The notes beneath the pieces were generated by a model, which saw only the letters and a program-made list of their open reading frames with translations, searched no databases and was not told where the DNA came from. A stretch of 64,000 nt of DNA from DASYQD01 sp963837455 (GTDB lineage: Bacteria; Acidobacteriota; Thermoanaerobaculia; Multivoradales; JAIOJS01): positions 744,001 to 808,000 of the forward strand of contig CAWINM010000010.1 of the NCBI GenBank assembly GCA_963837455.1, written 5' to 3'. Below are positions 1-10,573 of this stretch, in pieces (position 1 is the stretch's first letter; the number at the start of each line of letters is the position of its first letter). Position numbers and translations under genes: made by a program.

Positions 1-98
1 ACCGCGTATCCCTCGCCGCGCAGCAGCTCGGCGAGGGCTTCTCGGGTGTCGTCGTCGTCGACGACGAGCAGTGAGGCGCGCCGGTTCTCGGTCGTCAT
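1..98 (-). CDS. Response regulator receiver domain, partial (N-terminus only)
   Basis: Only the first 32 or so codons are in the window; the gene continues beyond base 1. The ATG is at 98. The visible peptide has the beta1 strand and acidic pocket of a CheY-like receiver (LLVVDDDDTREALAELL), the residues that coordinate Mg2+ near the phospho-accepting Asp. The phosphorylation site and any output domain lie outside. The neighbouring genes do not reveal its partner kinase. The family call rests on one short but typical motif. Confidence 0.65.
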   Translation of the reverse strand, partial: MTTENRRASLLVVDDDDTREALAELLRGEGYA

Positions 99-233
99 GG
101 CTCTTCCGAGACCCTGCCCACGCAAGAGGGGTGCCACGGGCACGGACGTAGAGTGACCCTGCCGGGGCATCCGGTGGCATGGCCGAAAGGACGAGCGTCG
201 ACCGCAGGCAGCGGCACCAGCGAGACGAGCTTC

Positions 234-2913
234 CTACTGCACACCGAGCTGCCGCAGCACCGCCCGCGGCACCCGCTGTCGCAAGGTGAAGAACCCCGGC
301 CACGGGTCGTGGCGCAGGGCCGCCAGCCTCCTTGGCAGGTTGCGCAGGGTGTAGCGATTGGCAGCGAGCCGCGGCGTGAGCTCCTCCCAGCGCACCGGCG
401 TGGCCACCGGCGCCCCGGGTCGGGCGCGGGTTGAGTAGGGTGCCACCGCGGTGTTGCCGAAGCCGTTGCGCAGGTAGTCGAGGAAGATGCGGCCCTGACG
501 CCTCGCCTTGGCCATGACCGTGACGTAGCGCTGCGGGTGGCGGCTGGCGAGGAGCTCCACCACCGCGCGGGTGAACGCCTTGGCCGGCTCCCAGGTCAGA
601 TCGGGGACGATCGGCACGACGACGTGGAGCCCCTTGCCACCGGTGAGCTTGGCGAAGCTCGCCAGATGCAGCTCGGCGAGCAGGTCGCGCAGCTCGCCGG
701 CCGCGGCGACGACGTCGGCCCAGGCGACTGTGGGCCCGGGATCGAGGTCGAAGACCAGGATGTCGGGCTTCTCCAGGTGCTGACGCCGTGACCCCCAGGG
801 GTGGAGCTCGAGCGCACCCATCTGCGCCAGCGCCAGCAGCCCGGCGAGCGACTCGACACAGACGTAGACGGTGCGCTCGCCGCTGCGTTCGGTGACCGGC
901 ACCTCGACGAGCGATGGTGGCGTCGCCTCGGCGAGGTGCTTCTGGTAGAAGCACTGCTTGTCGCGACCGGCGGGACAGCGCAGCAGGGTGAGTGGCCGTC
1001 CTGCGAGGTACGGCAGCATGCGCTCGGCAACCCGCTCGTAGTAGCGCACCAGCTCGAGCTTGGTGATCCCCTGCTCGGGGTAGAGGACGCGGTGGGGGTT
1101 GCTGACGCGAACGCCGGCGATTTCGAGGCCCTCGCCCCCGCCGGAGGCGCCCCGCCACGCCGGCGACCCGGCAGCGGGGCGGGCAGCCGCGGCGGCGGGG
1201 CCGGCAGAGCGGGCGCCGTGCGCCTTCCGCGCGGGCGAGCTGGCTCGCCGCCACGGCACGGCTTCGCGCGTGGGCACCGGCACCTCCGACGGCGTCTCCC
1301 TCACCACCTCGCTCGCCTCCTTGTCCTCGCGCAGCCCCCGGAACGAGGGGTGACGCAGGTGGCCGTCCGCCGTCCAGCCGGTGAAGGCAACCTCGGCGAC
1401 CAGCTCGGGCTCCGTCCAGTGGATGCCGCGCGCCTGGTAGCCGCGGGGCGGGTTCACCACCGCCGGTTCCGGACGCGCGAGCGATCGCAGGCGCTGGTAG
1501 AGGTCGCGCAGCGTGCGCTCGTCGAAGCCGGTTCCGACCTTTCCCGCGTAGCGCAGCTCGCCGGCCTGTCGGGTAGCCGAGCAGCAGGGCGCCGATCCCC
1601 TGGCGCGCGCCTCTTGGATCGGTGTAGCCGACGACCACCAGCTCCTGCTCGGAGAGGCACTTGACCTTCAGCCAGTCGTGCCCGCGCCCTTCCCGGTAGG
1701 GGGCGTCCCGGCGCTTGGCGACGACCCCTTCCAGCTGGTGACGGCAGGCCTGGCGGAAGAACGCCTCGCCCTCCCCCTCGACGTGGTCGGAGAAGCGTAC
1801 CGTCGCCGCCGCACCGGGGGCGGCGTCGAGCAGGGCCCGCAAGGCCCGCTTGCGGTCGATGAGCGGCGTCCGCCGCAGGTCCCAGCCGTCGAGGTGGAGG
1901 AGGTCGAAGGCAAAGTAGACGAGCTGCGCGTCGCGCCCGTCGCCGAGCGCGTGCTGCAGAGCCTGGAAGTCGCTGCGGCCGTCGGCGTCCAACCACGACC
2001 ACCTCACCGTCGAGCAGTGCCTGGCGCGCCGGCAGCAGCGCCGCCGCAGTCGGCAACGCCGCCGTAGCGCTCGGTCCAGTCGTGCTCCTGCCGGGTGAGG
2101 AGGCGGGCGCGGCCGTGCTCGATGCGGCAGAGGGCGCGATAGCCGTCGAGCTTGATCTCGTGCAGCCACCCTTCACCGCGCGGGCGGTTCGGCGACCAGC
2201 GTGGCGAGCTCGGGTGGCACGAAGCGTGGCAGCGGCCCGCGACGGGCACGCGGCAGCGCGCCGGGGGCGACGGCCCGCTCGCGCGCCGCTGCCGCTGGCG
2301 CGCTCGTCGCGCCGGACGCGCGAGGGGCGCACGCCGATCTGCTCGATCGTGCGTCCGCTGGCCACGCTCTCGGGCCGTTCCGCGGTGAGCGCGCCACCGC
2401 TGCCGGGGCGGGCCTCGGCGTCGCGAGCTTGCGCAGCAGCCACTGCGACTTGCCGCCCTCGCTGCCGGTGCGGACGAGGATCCAGCGGCCGCGCAGCTTC
2501 TCGCCGGCGAGCTCGAGCTCGAGCTTGCCGCCGGCCAGGCCCTCCTCGGCATCGCCGACCGGCTCCCAGGTGCCGCGGTCCCAGAGCATCACCGTGCCGC
2601 CGCCGTACTCTGCCTTCGGGATCGTCCCCTCGAAGTCGCCGTAGTCGAGGGGGTGGTCCTCGACCTGGACCGCCAGCCGCTTGTCGGCCGGGTCGAGCGA
2701 CGGCCCCTTGGGCACCGCCCAGCTCTTCAGCACGCCGTCGAGCTCGAGGCGGAAGTCGTAGTGCAGCCGGCTGGCCGCGTGCTTCTGCACCACGAAGCGC
2801 AGCTCGTGCCGGCGGCGCCTGCCGGCGTGGCCACGCGGCTCGGGAGTGCGCTCGAAGTCCCGCTTGCGCTCGTACTCGCGAAGGCGCGCCACCGGTGCGC
2901 GGGGCCGCAACAT
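234..2913 (-). CDS. ligD: Multidomain ATP-dependent DNA ligase LigD (frameshifted in the ligase part)
   Basis: LigD performs bacterial non-homologous end joining with Ku. Three domains follow in the order phosphoesterase, ligase, polymerase. The phosphoesterase (2913 to about 2420) is intact and has the YDFRLELDGVLKSWAVPKGP region. The ligase (about 2350-1320) has the adenylation motif KLDGYRALCRI, but it is split over three frames between about 1450 and 2560. The polymerase/primase (about 1130-234) is intact and carries the catalytic FDLDPG motif and a GGKGLHVVVP segment. Total length fits a roughly 860-residue LigD. No ku gene is in the window. The indels resemble those in typA and clpB and are probably consensus errors; a true ligase-null allele cannot be excluded. 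It follows the LysM gene by 24 bp on the same strand. Confidence 0.88.
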
Positions 2914-2937
2914 CCGTGCCGGCCTTCGACGTCTTGC

Positions 2938-3903
2938 TCAGCGTGCGGGTATGGCCAGCACCTGCCCCGGCTGCAGCCGCGATGGCAGGTGGTTGGCGTG
3001 CCGCAACGCCTGCACGCTGATGCCGTTGCGATGGGCAATGCTCCACAGGCTGTCCCCACGCCGCACCTTGTAGTGACGAGCGGTGGCGTGGCTGACGCTG
3101 TGGCGTTGGGCAGCCGGTTTCCGGATGGTGGCCGTCGCGCGGGAGCTCGTCGCGCCGCCGGCCGCGGTGGGGCCGCTCGCCGGGAGCGGCAACGCGGCGC
3201 CCGCTGCGAGCGCCTGGGTGGCATCGCTCGCGGCGGCCAGAGCGGGCACTGCCGCCGGCCCGGGCGCCGGGGCGCTCGCCAGCACGACGTTGCCGGCCGC
3301 CGGCAGCTCGATGCCGTTGTGCTCCAGCCCCTCGACGTAGCTGGGGAAGACGACGACGTGGTAGTGCGGGACGACGTGCTCGCGGGCAGCCTCGATCCAC
3401 CCCCTGCGCTCGAGATCGAGCAGCGTGCCCTCCAGCCACCGCCGGCAAGCGGAGACGGCGCTGATGCGAAGGTCCACCGCCATGCCGGTGGGGTGCACCG
3501 AGAGAGGATCGCTGTTCCACGGTTGTCGGTCACGCGGTCGCACCAGGCTGGTGACCACCAGCGGCTCACCGCACGCCTGCCGGTACTCGTGTGCGAGCCG
3601 TTCGACGAAGAGCTTGACCTCGGGGCGCGCGGCGGGGTGCCGAACGTCGGGGTGGATGGTGTAGTCGTCGTTGTCGCTCAGCGTGACGAGCAGACCGCGG
3701 CGCACGAAGTCGTCCACCTGCGCGTCGCTCTCGAGATAGGTGAAGCCGGCCTGACGTGCCCCTGCTGACTGGCGCAGGAGCGACGCATGGGTCGGTCTGA
3801 GGCTGGCGGCGGGGAGAGCAGGCGTGGCGGCGGTGGCGAGCGAGGCGAGGAGAACGGCGTGGCGCAGGGCGGGGCGGAGCGACGGCTGCGAGCGCTGGTG
3901 CAA
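2938..3903 (-). CDS. DUF5715-like secreted protein with C-terminal LysM domain
   Basis: The protein has 321 residues. A TTG start at 3903 is chosen because an AAGGAGG ribosome-binding site lies 9 nt upstream and a signal-peptide-like hydrophobic stretch follows (residues about 10-30). The central part (about 40-200) has the SVHPTGMAVDLR motif, which resembles the metal-binding region of M15/DUF5715-type muramyl or D-Ala peptidases, and a later HYHVVVFP segment that could give further histidines. A low-complexity Ala/Pro linker follows. The last 45 residues form a LysM peptidoglycan-binding module (YKVRRGDSLWSIAHRNG). The likely role is periplasmic cell-wall binding or remodelling. The enzymatic activity is inferred; the LysM call is secure. 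Confidence 0.75.
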   Translation of the reverse strand: MHQRSQPSLRPALRHAVLLASLATAATPALPAASLRPTHASLLRQSAGARQAGFTYLESDAQVDDFVRRGLLVTLSDNDDYTIHPDVRHPAARPEVKLFVERLAHEYRQACGEPLVVTSLVRPRDRQPWNSDPLSVHPTGMAVDLRISAVSACRRWLEGTLLDLERRGWIEAAREHVVPHYHVVVFPSYVEGLEHNGIELPAAGNVVLASAPAPGPAAVPALAAASDATQALAAGAALPLPASGPTAAGGATSSRATATIRKPAAQRHSVSHATARHYKVRRGDSLWSIAHRNGISVQALRHANHLPSRLQPGQVLAIPAR

Positions 3904-4457
3904 GAGTGAACGCCTCCTTCGACGCGATGTCGCCACTGAATCCGGGCCTCTGGAGAGGGCGCCGGGTGCGGCGCGTTCCTGTTGAGCGCGGATCGTCGCC
4001 CGCGCGGCTTCGGTTGTGGGGAGTGCGGTCCCGCGACCTGGGTGAAGTATACCGGCGCTGCGGGCAGCCGTCACGTAGGTCTTACACCCCGGCTGCACGG
4101 ATTGCACGCGGCGCCGCGCCAGCACCTCGGCGTTAACTCGCTCTCGTCGTTCGCGTTCGCGCGCCGGGTGCGGGCGCTTCCGCAGCTGGCACGCCGCCTG
4201 CACAAACGGACGCCGGAGACGACAGAACGGTACGGGGGGCACCAGTCGACTTCGCCACCATCGCCGACACCGCAGGTCCCTTTCAATCCCCCGCCAGAAC
4301 CACCCCTCTCTTCAGCTATGCAGCGGGGCCTCTCCGTACCGTTCCGTCTCCCCACTCCACGACTGCCGAACGTCACTCGAGTTGTCGGCGCGGGGGCTCG
4401 TGGCTGCGGGCGCGAGAAGCCGACCCTTTGTGGCGCCGCCGTGGGCCCGCGCGCCTG
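3904..4457. other. Gene-free stretch
   Basis: The 554 bp between the LysM gene and the lytic transglycosylase contain no reading frame with convincing codon bias or ribosome-binding site. The only structure noted is the minus-strand promoter candidate at 4046-4074. Confidence 0.5.
4046..4074 (-). promoter_or_regulatory. Candidate sigma70 promoter for the LysM gene
   Basis: On the minus strand there is GTGACG (4074-4069), a 17-bp spacer and TATACT (4051-4046). It would give a leader of about 135 nt before the TTG start at 3903. The -10 is good and the -35 is weak. Confidence 0.4.
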
Positions 4458-6728
4458 CTAGCCGGCGTCGGCGTACGCCGGATAGAGCCGCCGGTAGCTG
4501 TCGGAGAGCACCAGGATCCGCTTCACGTAGGCCTGCGACTCGGCGATGTCGAGTTGTTCGAGGAAGAGGTCGAGCTGGTCGTCGTGCCCTCCGGCCTCGC
4601 GCCACAGACGCAGGATGCGGTTCGGTCCGCCGTTGTAGCCGGCGAGCGCCAGCTCGACGTTGCCGCTCATGCGTCCGAGGACGTTGGCGAAGTAGGCGGT
4701 GCCGAGGCGGATGCTGTAGTCGGGGTCGTAGAGCTTGTCGGGTGCGGACGGGAGGTCGAGCCGCCGCGCCCACTCCCTCGCCGTCGAGGGCATGAGCTGC
4801 ATGAGGCCACGCGCTCCCGCCCAACTCCGCGCCCTGGCGTCGAACGAGCTTTCTTGTCGGATGATCCCCGCTACCAGGGCAGGCGCCAGCCCGAGCTGCC
4901 GTGCGTTGTCGCGGATCGCGGCATCGAAGCGGAGGGGGTAGTAGGACTCCAGCACGGGCCGCGGCACGCTAGCCTGGAAAGGGCCACCGAGTGCGGGGAA
5001 GGCGGCGCGCAGCAGCTGCACCCCCTTGCGCGCGTCACCCTGGCGCACCGTGAGGACCCCGTCGAGCGCCACGACGTCGCGGTCGTGGTCGGCGTCGCCG
5101 TCGGGCTGGGCGAGGCCGGCGAGCTCCAGGCGCGCCAGCGCATCGAGGCCGAAGTTGGAGAGCACCAGTACCCGTCGCAGCGCCGGGCGCTGCGGCCAGG
5201 CCGGCGACAGGCTACCCGGACGTTCCACCGGCTCGACGGGGTCGCCCAGTCGCAGTGCCGCCTGGCGGACGTAGAAGTCGGCGGTGTCGGCGCCCGACAG
5301 CACGCGGCGGTACTCCTGGGCGGCGCGTGCGCGCTCTCCCAGCTCCTCGAGTGCGCGCCCCTTCCAGTAACGGCCGCGGTGCGTCTCGCGGTCGTCCGGA
5401 TAGAGCCGCTCGAGCCGCGTCCAGAGGTCGACCGCCTCGCCGAAGTGGCGATGCTCGAAGGCGCTCCAGCCGCGCTTCCACAGGTCGGAGGCGCCGGTGC
5501 GGTCGCTGGGGTCGAGCTTGCGCAGCAGCGCCAACATCTCCATCCCCTCGCCGAAGCGGCCATCCTCGGTGAGCAGGCGGTACAGCTTGCGTATCGCCGA
5601 CACCGAGGTGGCGGCGTCGACGTTGAGGTCGACGACCCGCCGCAGGTGCTGCTGGGCCAGTGCCAGCATCTGCTGGCGCTCGCTCGCCGCGAGGTGGGGT
5701 CGTCCCGCGCGCGCGGTCGCCACGTCGGTGGCGGCGAGGGCGCGCTGCCACTCCAGGCGGGCCTCGTCACGCTCGTCCCTGGCGATGACGTCGCGCAGCA
5801 GCGCGTAGGCGAGAGCGCCCTGATCCTGCTGCGTGAGGGCCTCGGCCTGCAGCAGGTACCAGGAGAGGTCGCGGTCGGCGTCCGGGACGGTGCCGAGGGT
5901 GGTCGCGGCAGCGAGCCCCTGGCCTGCCGCCAGCCAGCCGGAGGCGCGCTGCTCGACCTCCCTGGGAGTGAGCACACCGTCCCAGCTGTCGATGCGGCCC
6001 GTCTCGTCGCGGAAGACGTCGCTCACCCGCAGCTCGCTGGCCTTCAGCGGAGCACGCACGAGCAGGCGCTTGGCGGCGGTGCGCTCGATGACCCGGTCAC
6101 CCAGGGTGACGCCGATGCGCCAGGCGAGCACGTCGACGTCGGTGGCGGCAACCGGCGTCAGCGGCTGGGTGCGGGCGAGCTCGATCCAGTTGAGCGCGCG
6201 CTCGCTATCGCCCCCCTCCCAGGCACGCTGGGCGGCAACGAGGAGCGCGCGGCCGTGCAGCGGCGAGGACGTGCCACGGTCGAGCAACAGCCCGAGCGCG
6301 CGGTCGGAGAGGCCCTGGTCGCCCGAACGTGCCGCCGCGTCGGTGAGCGCGAACAGGCGGCAGTCCTCGAGCTCGCCCGAAGGGTCGGTCACCATCTGCA
6401 ACAGCTCGGCGGCAGCGGCGAAGTTGCCGCTCGCGTACTGGTGCAGGCCCAGCACCAGCAGGGCCCGCTGGCGCTCGTGCGGGTCGCGGTCGCCGAGCGC
6501 CGTGAGCAGCCGCCGCACGGTGTCGATGTCGCCCCGCCGGTAGGCCGCCGCGGCCGCCGCGTAGGCCTGCGCCGCGGTGGGTGGGGGGGCGAGAACCGGC
6601 CTGGCGGCGACCGCTCCGCTCAGCGATGGACGGGCGCGGCGGTGCCGGCCCAGCAGCGCGCCGAGCGCGGCGCCGACGACCAGGAGCAGACCGAGGGCGG
6701 CGACCAGGTAGCGAGTCGTGCGGCGCAT
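4458..6728 (-). CDS. Soluble lytic murein transglycosylase (Slt70-like) with tetratricopeptide-like repeats
   Basis: The protein has 756 residues. It cleaves the MurNAc-GlcNAc bond of peptidoglycan to form 1,6-anhydro ends in the periplasm. The ATG at 6728 is supported by AAGGAG 5 nt upstream and a following signal anchor (residues 5-30). Residues about 60-600 form a long helical superhelix of TPR-like repeats, as in the doughnut of Slt70. The C-terminal SLT domain has the catalytic Glu (IIRQESSF, about residue 626), GLMQLMPSTA and AGYNGGPNR, all hallmark motifs. The reading frame is intact. It is divergent from typA, with 335 bp between the two starts. The activity call is firm; the exact Slt/MltC-like subclass is less so. 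Confidence 0.9.
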   Translation of the reverse strand: MRRTTRYLVAALGLLLVVGAALGALLGRHRRARPSLSGAVAARPVLAPPPTAAQAYAAAAAAYRRGDIDTVRRLLTALGDRDPHERQRALLVLGLHQYASGNFAAAAELLQMVTDPSGELEDCRLFALTDAAARSGDQGLSDRALGLLLDRGTSSPLHGRALLVAAQRAWEGGDSERALNWIELARTQPLTPVAATDVDVLAWRIGVTLGDRVIERTAAKRLLVRAPLKASELRVSDVFRDETGRIDSWDGVLTPREVEQRASGWLAAGQGLAAATTLGTVPDADRDLSWYLLQAEALTQQDQGALAYALLRDVIARDERDEARLEWQRALAATDVATARAGRPHLAASERQQMLALAQQHLRRVVDLNVDAATSVSAIRKLYRLLTEDGRFGEGMEMLALLRKLDPSDRTGASDLWKRGWSAFEHRHFGEAVDLWTRLERLYPDDRETHRGRYWKGRALEELGERARAAQEYRRVLSGADTADFYVRQAALRLGDPVEPVERPGSLSPAWPQRPALRRVLVLSNFGLDALARLELAGLAQPDGDADHDRDVVALDGVLTVRQGDARKGVQLLRAAFPALGGPFQASVPRPVLESYYPLRFDAAIRDNARQLGLAPALVAGIIRQESSFDARARSWAGARGLMQLMPSTAREWARRLDLPSAPDKLYDPDYSIRLGTAYFANVLGRMSGNVELALAGYNGGPNRILRLWREAGGHDDQLDLFLEQLDIAESQAYVKRILVLSDSYRRLYPAYADAG

Positions 6729-6923
6729 CGAGCTCCTTCGTTCCCTCGGTGGGGGAGTGGATGGCGAAGGCTGGCTTGAGCCAGGGTGACGATCCTCGTG
6801 TGCATGCAGCGCGCCCGTGCCGGCAACCCGATGGGATCGATCCGGAGATCTTCGGTGCATACGGCGCAACAGCGGGGAACGGTTTCGTATTCCCGGACGC
6901 GGGGGGCGACCGGAGGAGGTGGG

Positions 6924-6962
6924 TGCTATAATGCGCAAGGCCGGAGGTCTGCCTCCGGCCTT
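6924..6962 (+). promoter_or_regulatory. Extended -10 promoter followed by a perfect hairpin in the typA leader
   Basis: TGCTATAAT (6924-6932) is a perfect extended -10 without a clear -35. Four bases later an 11-bp perfect stem with a 4-nt loop begins (6937-6947, loop TCTG, 6952-6962). The predicted transcript would carry this stem-loop at its 5' end, about 100 nt ahead of the typA start. It has only a short T tract after it and lies upstream of its gene, so a 5' stabiliser or attenuator is as likely as a terminator. Confidence 0.55.
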
Positions 6963-7063
6963 GTCGTAGACAGCGGCTTTGCAGATCGCCAGGCCGGCGC
7001 GCCGTCCGGCGCCACCCGCCGAGCCACCCCCATCCAGCGTCACCCCAGGTCCGGAGGGCAGCA

Positions 7064-8925
<1,862 letters not shown>

Positions 8926-8964
8926 GCATGCAGCGTCCGTCGCGCCGGCTGCGCCCCGCTCCGC

Positions 8965-9219
8965 TCACCGCCGCCCGGCGATGGCGCGGTAGAGGAGCAG
9001 GAGCAGCACGGCTCCCCCCACCGCGAGCAGGAAGCTGCGCAGGTCGAAGCCGGTGACCGGCCCGAACCCCAGGGCGTTGCCGATGAAGCCGCCGATGACG
9101 GCGCCGGCGACGCCGATCAGCATGGTGACGACACAGCCCCCGGGGTCGCGGCCTGGCATCAGCACCTTGGCGACCCAGCCGGCGAGCAGCCCGAAGACGA
9201 TCCAGGCGATGATCCCCAT
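8965..9219 (-). CDS. GlsB/YeaQ/YmgE-family small stress membrane protein
   Basis: The protein has 84 residues and about three hydrophobic segments (roughly 2-20, 28-50, 58-78). It has the glycine-rich GDPGG-like turn after helix 1 (MPGRDPGG) that typifies the transglycosylase-associated protein family, which is usually induced by acid or general stress and sits in the inner membrane. The ATG at 9219 has GGGGGAGG close upstream. It is convergent with typA and divergent from the DEAD-box helicase gene. Its biochemical function is not known even in the family. Confidence 0.85.
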   Translation of the reverse strand: MGIIAWIVFGLLAGWVAKVLMPGRDPGGCVVTMLIGVAGAVIGGFIGNALGFGPVTGFDLRSFLLAVGGAVLLLLLYRAIAGRR

Positions 9220-9344
9220 GAACCTCCCCCCTTCACCATGGCGGTGAACGGCGACCCGCCACCAACGGCGGCACCTGTCCCCCGGCGAGCAAGAAGCGCG
9301 CCCGCCGCCCCTCCCAGAGGAATGTCCGCAGACCCGATGCAAGT

Positions 9345-9350
9345 TACAAT
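9345..9350 (+). promoter_or_regulatory. -10 box close to the helicase start
   Basis: TACAAT ends 10 nt before the ATG at 9361, in a locally AT-rich patch unlike coding sequence here. It implies an almost leaderless mRNA. No clear -35 is seen. Confidence 0.4.
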
Positions 9351-9360
9351 TTCCGAGTCG

Positions 9361-10563
9361 ATGTTCACCGGCGCGATCCCGCAGCACACCGTAACCACCA
9401 CCGACAAGGGCTTCCCGGCGCTCGGCCTCGCCGAGCCGATCCTCGACGCCTTGCGCGAGATCGGCTTCGAGCACCCGACGCCGGTGCAGGCCGAGGTGAT
9501 CCCCCTGGCGCTCTCCGGCCGCGACGTCATTGGCCTGGCGCAGACCGGCTCCGGCAAGACCGCGGCCTTCGCGCTGCCGCTGGCGCAGCGGCTCTGGCAC
9601 GGGCGTGGGGTACGCGGGCTGATCCTCTCGCCGACGCGCGAGATCGCCCTGCAGACCCAGGCCTTCCTCGAGCTGTTCGGCCGCAGCCGCCAGCTGCGCG
9701 CCTCCTGCATCATCGGCGGGGTGCGCATGGGCCCGCAGGTGGATGCTCTGCGCGGCCGCCCGGACATCGTCGTCGCCACCCCCGGACGGCTGCTCGACCA
9801 CGTCGAGCGCGGCAACGTCGAGCTCGGCGGCATCGAGCATCTGGTGCTCGACGAAGCCGACCACATGCTCGACCTCGGCTTCCTGCCGCAGATGAACCGC
9901 ATCCTCGAGCGGCTGCCCCCCTGGCGCCAGACGCTGATGTTCTCGGCCACCATGCCGGCCACCATCGAGCGGCTGGCCAAGCGCTTCATGGACTCGCCGG
10001 CGATCGTCGACCTGCGGCCCACGACCCGCGCCGCGGCAGGCATCGAGCACCGCCTCTACATGGTCGACGACAAGGAGAAGAAGCGCGCCCTCTTCGCGCT
10101 GGTGGAGCAGGAGAAGGGCGCGGTGCTGGTGTTCGTGCGGCGCAAGATCGACGCCGAGTGGGCGTCACGGCAGCTCGAGCGCGAGGGGCACCCGGTCGAG
10201 CGGATCCACTCCGACCTCACCCAGCAGCAGCGCGTCGCCGCGCTGCAGGGGCTGCGCGAGGGGGAGCACCGCATCCTCGTCGCCACCGACATCGCCGCCC
10301 GCGGCATCGACATCCCGGTGATCGATCACATCGTCAACTACAACGTGCCGGAGACGGTCGAGGACTACGTCCACCGCGCCGGCAGGACCGCGCGCGGCTC
10401 CGCCGGCGGCGTGGTGTCGACGATCGCCACCTGGCAGGACCGCGAGCAGGTGCGCGCCATCGAGCAGGCGCTGGGCCAGACGCTGCCGCGCTGCACGGCG
10501 CTCGGCGTCGAGCCCTACGTCGAGAAGCCGAAGAGCGCCGTGCGCCGCCGCCGGCTGCGTTGA
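9361..10563 (+). CDS. DEAD-box ATP-dependent RNA helicase (RhlE-like)
   Basis: The protein has about 400 residues. It unwinds RNA duplexes, typically in ribosome assembly or RNA decay. The Q motif region FPALGLAEPIL is followed by AQTGSGKT (Walker A, about 60-67), PTRE, GG, TPGR, DEAD (VLDEADHML), SAT, and the helicase C motifs ARGID and HRAGRTARG. The C-terminus is short and basic (RRRRLR). The frame stays open upstream to 9238, but that part has atypical codons and a probable -10 box, so ATG 9361 is preferred; ATG 9322 is an alternative with AGAGG too close to it. The gene is intact. It ends 10 bp from the convergent M16 peptidase. Confidence 0.9.
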   Translation: MFTGAIPQHTVTTTDKGFPALGLAEPILDALREIGFEHPTPVQAEVIPLALSGRDVIGLAQTGSGKTAAFALPLAQRLWHGRGVRGLILSPTREIALQTQAFLELFGRSRQLRASCIIGGVRMGPQVDALRGRPDIVVATPGRLLDHVERGNVELGGIEHLVLDEADHMLDLGFLPQMNRILERLPPWRQTLMFSATMPATIERLAKRFMDSPAIVDLRPTTRAAAGIEHRLYMVDDKEKKRALFALVEQEKGAVLVFVRRKIDAEWASRQLEREGHPVERIHSDLTQQQRVAALQGLREGEHRILVATDIAARGIDIPVIDHIVNYNVPETVEDYVHRAGRTARGSAGGVVSTIATWQDREQVRAIEQALGQTLPRCTALGVEPYVEKPKSAVRRRRLR

Positions 10564-10573
10564 GCGGACGGCC

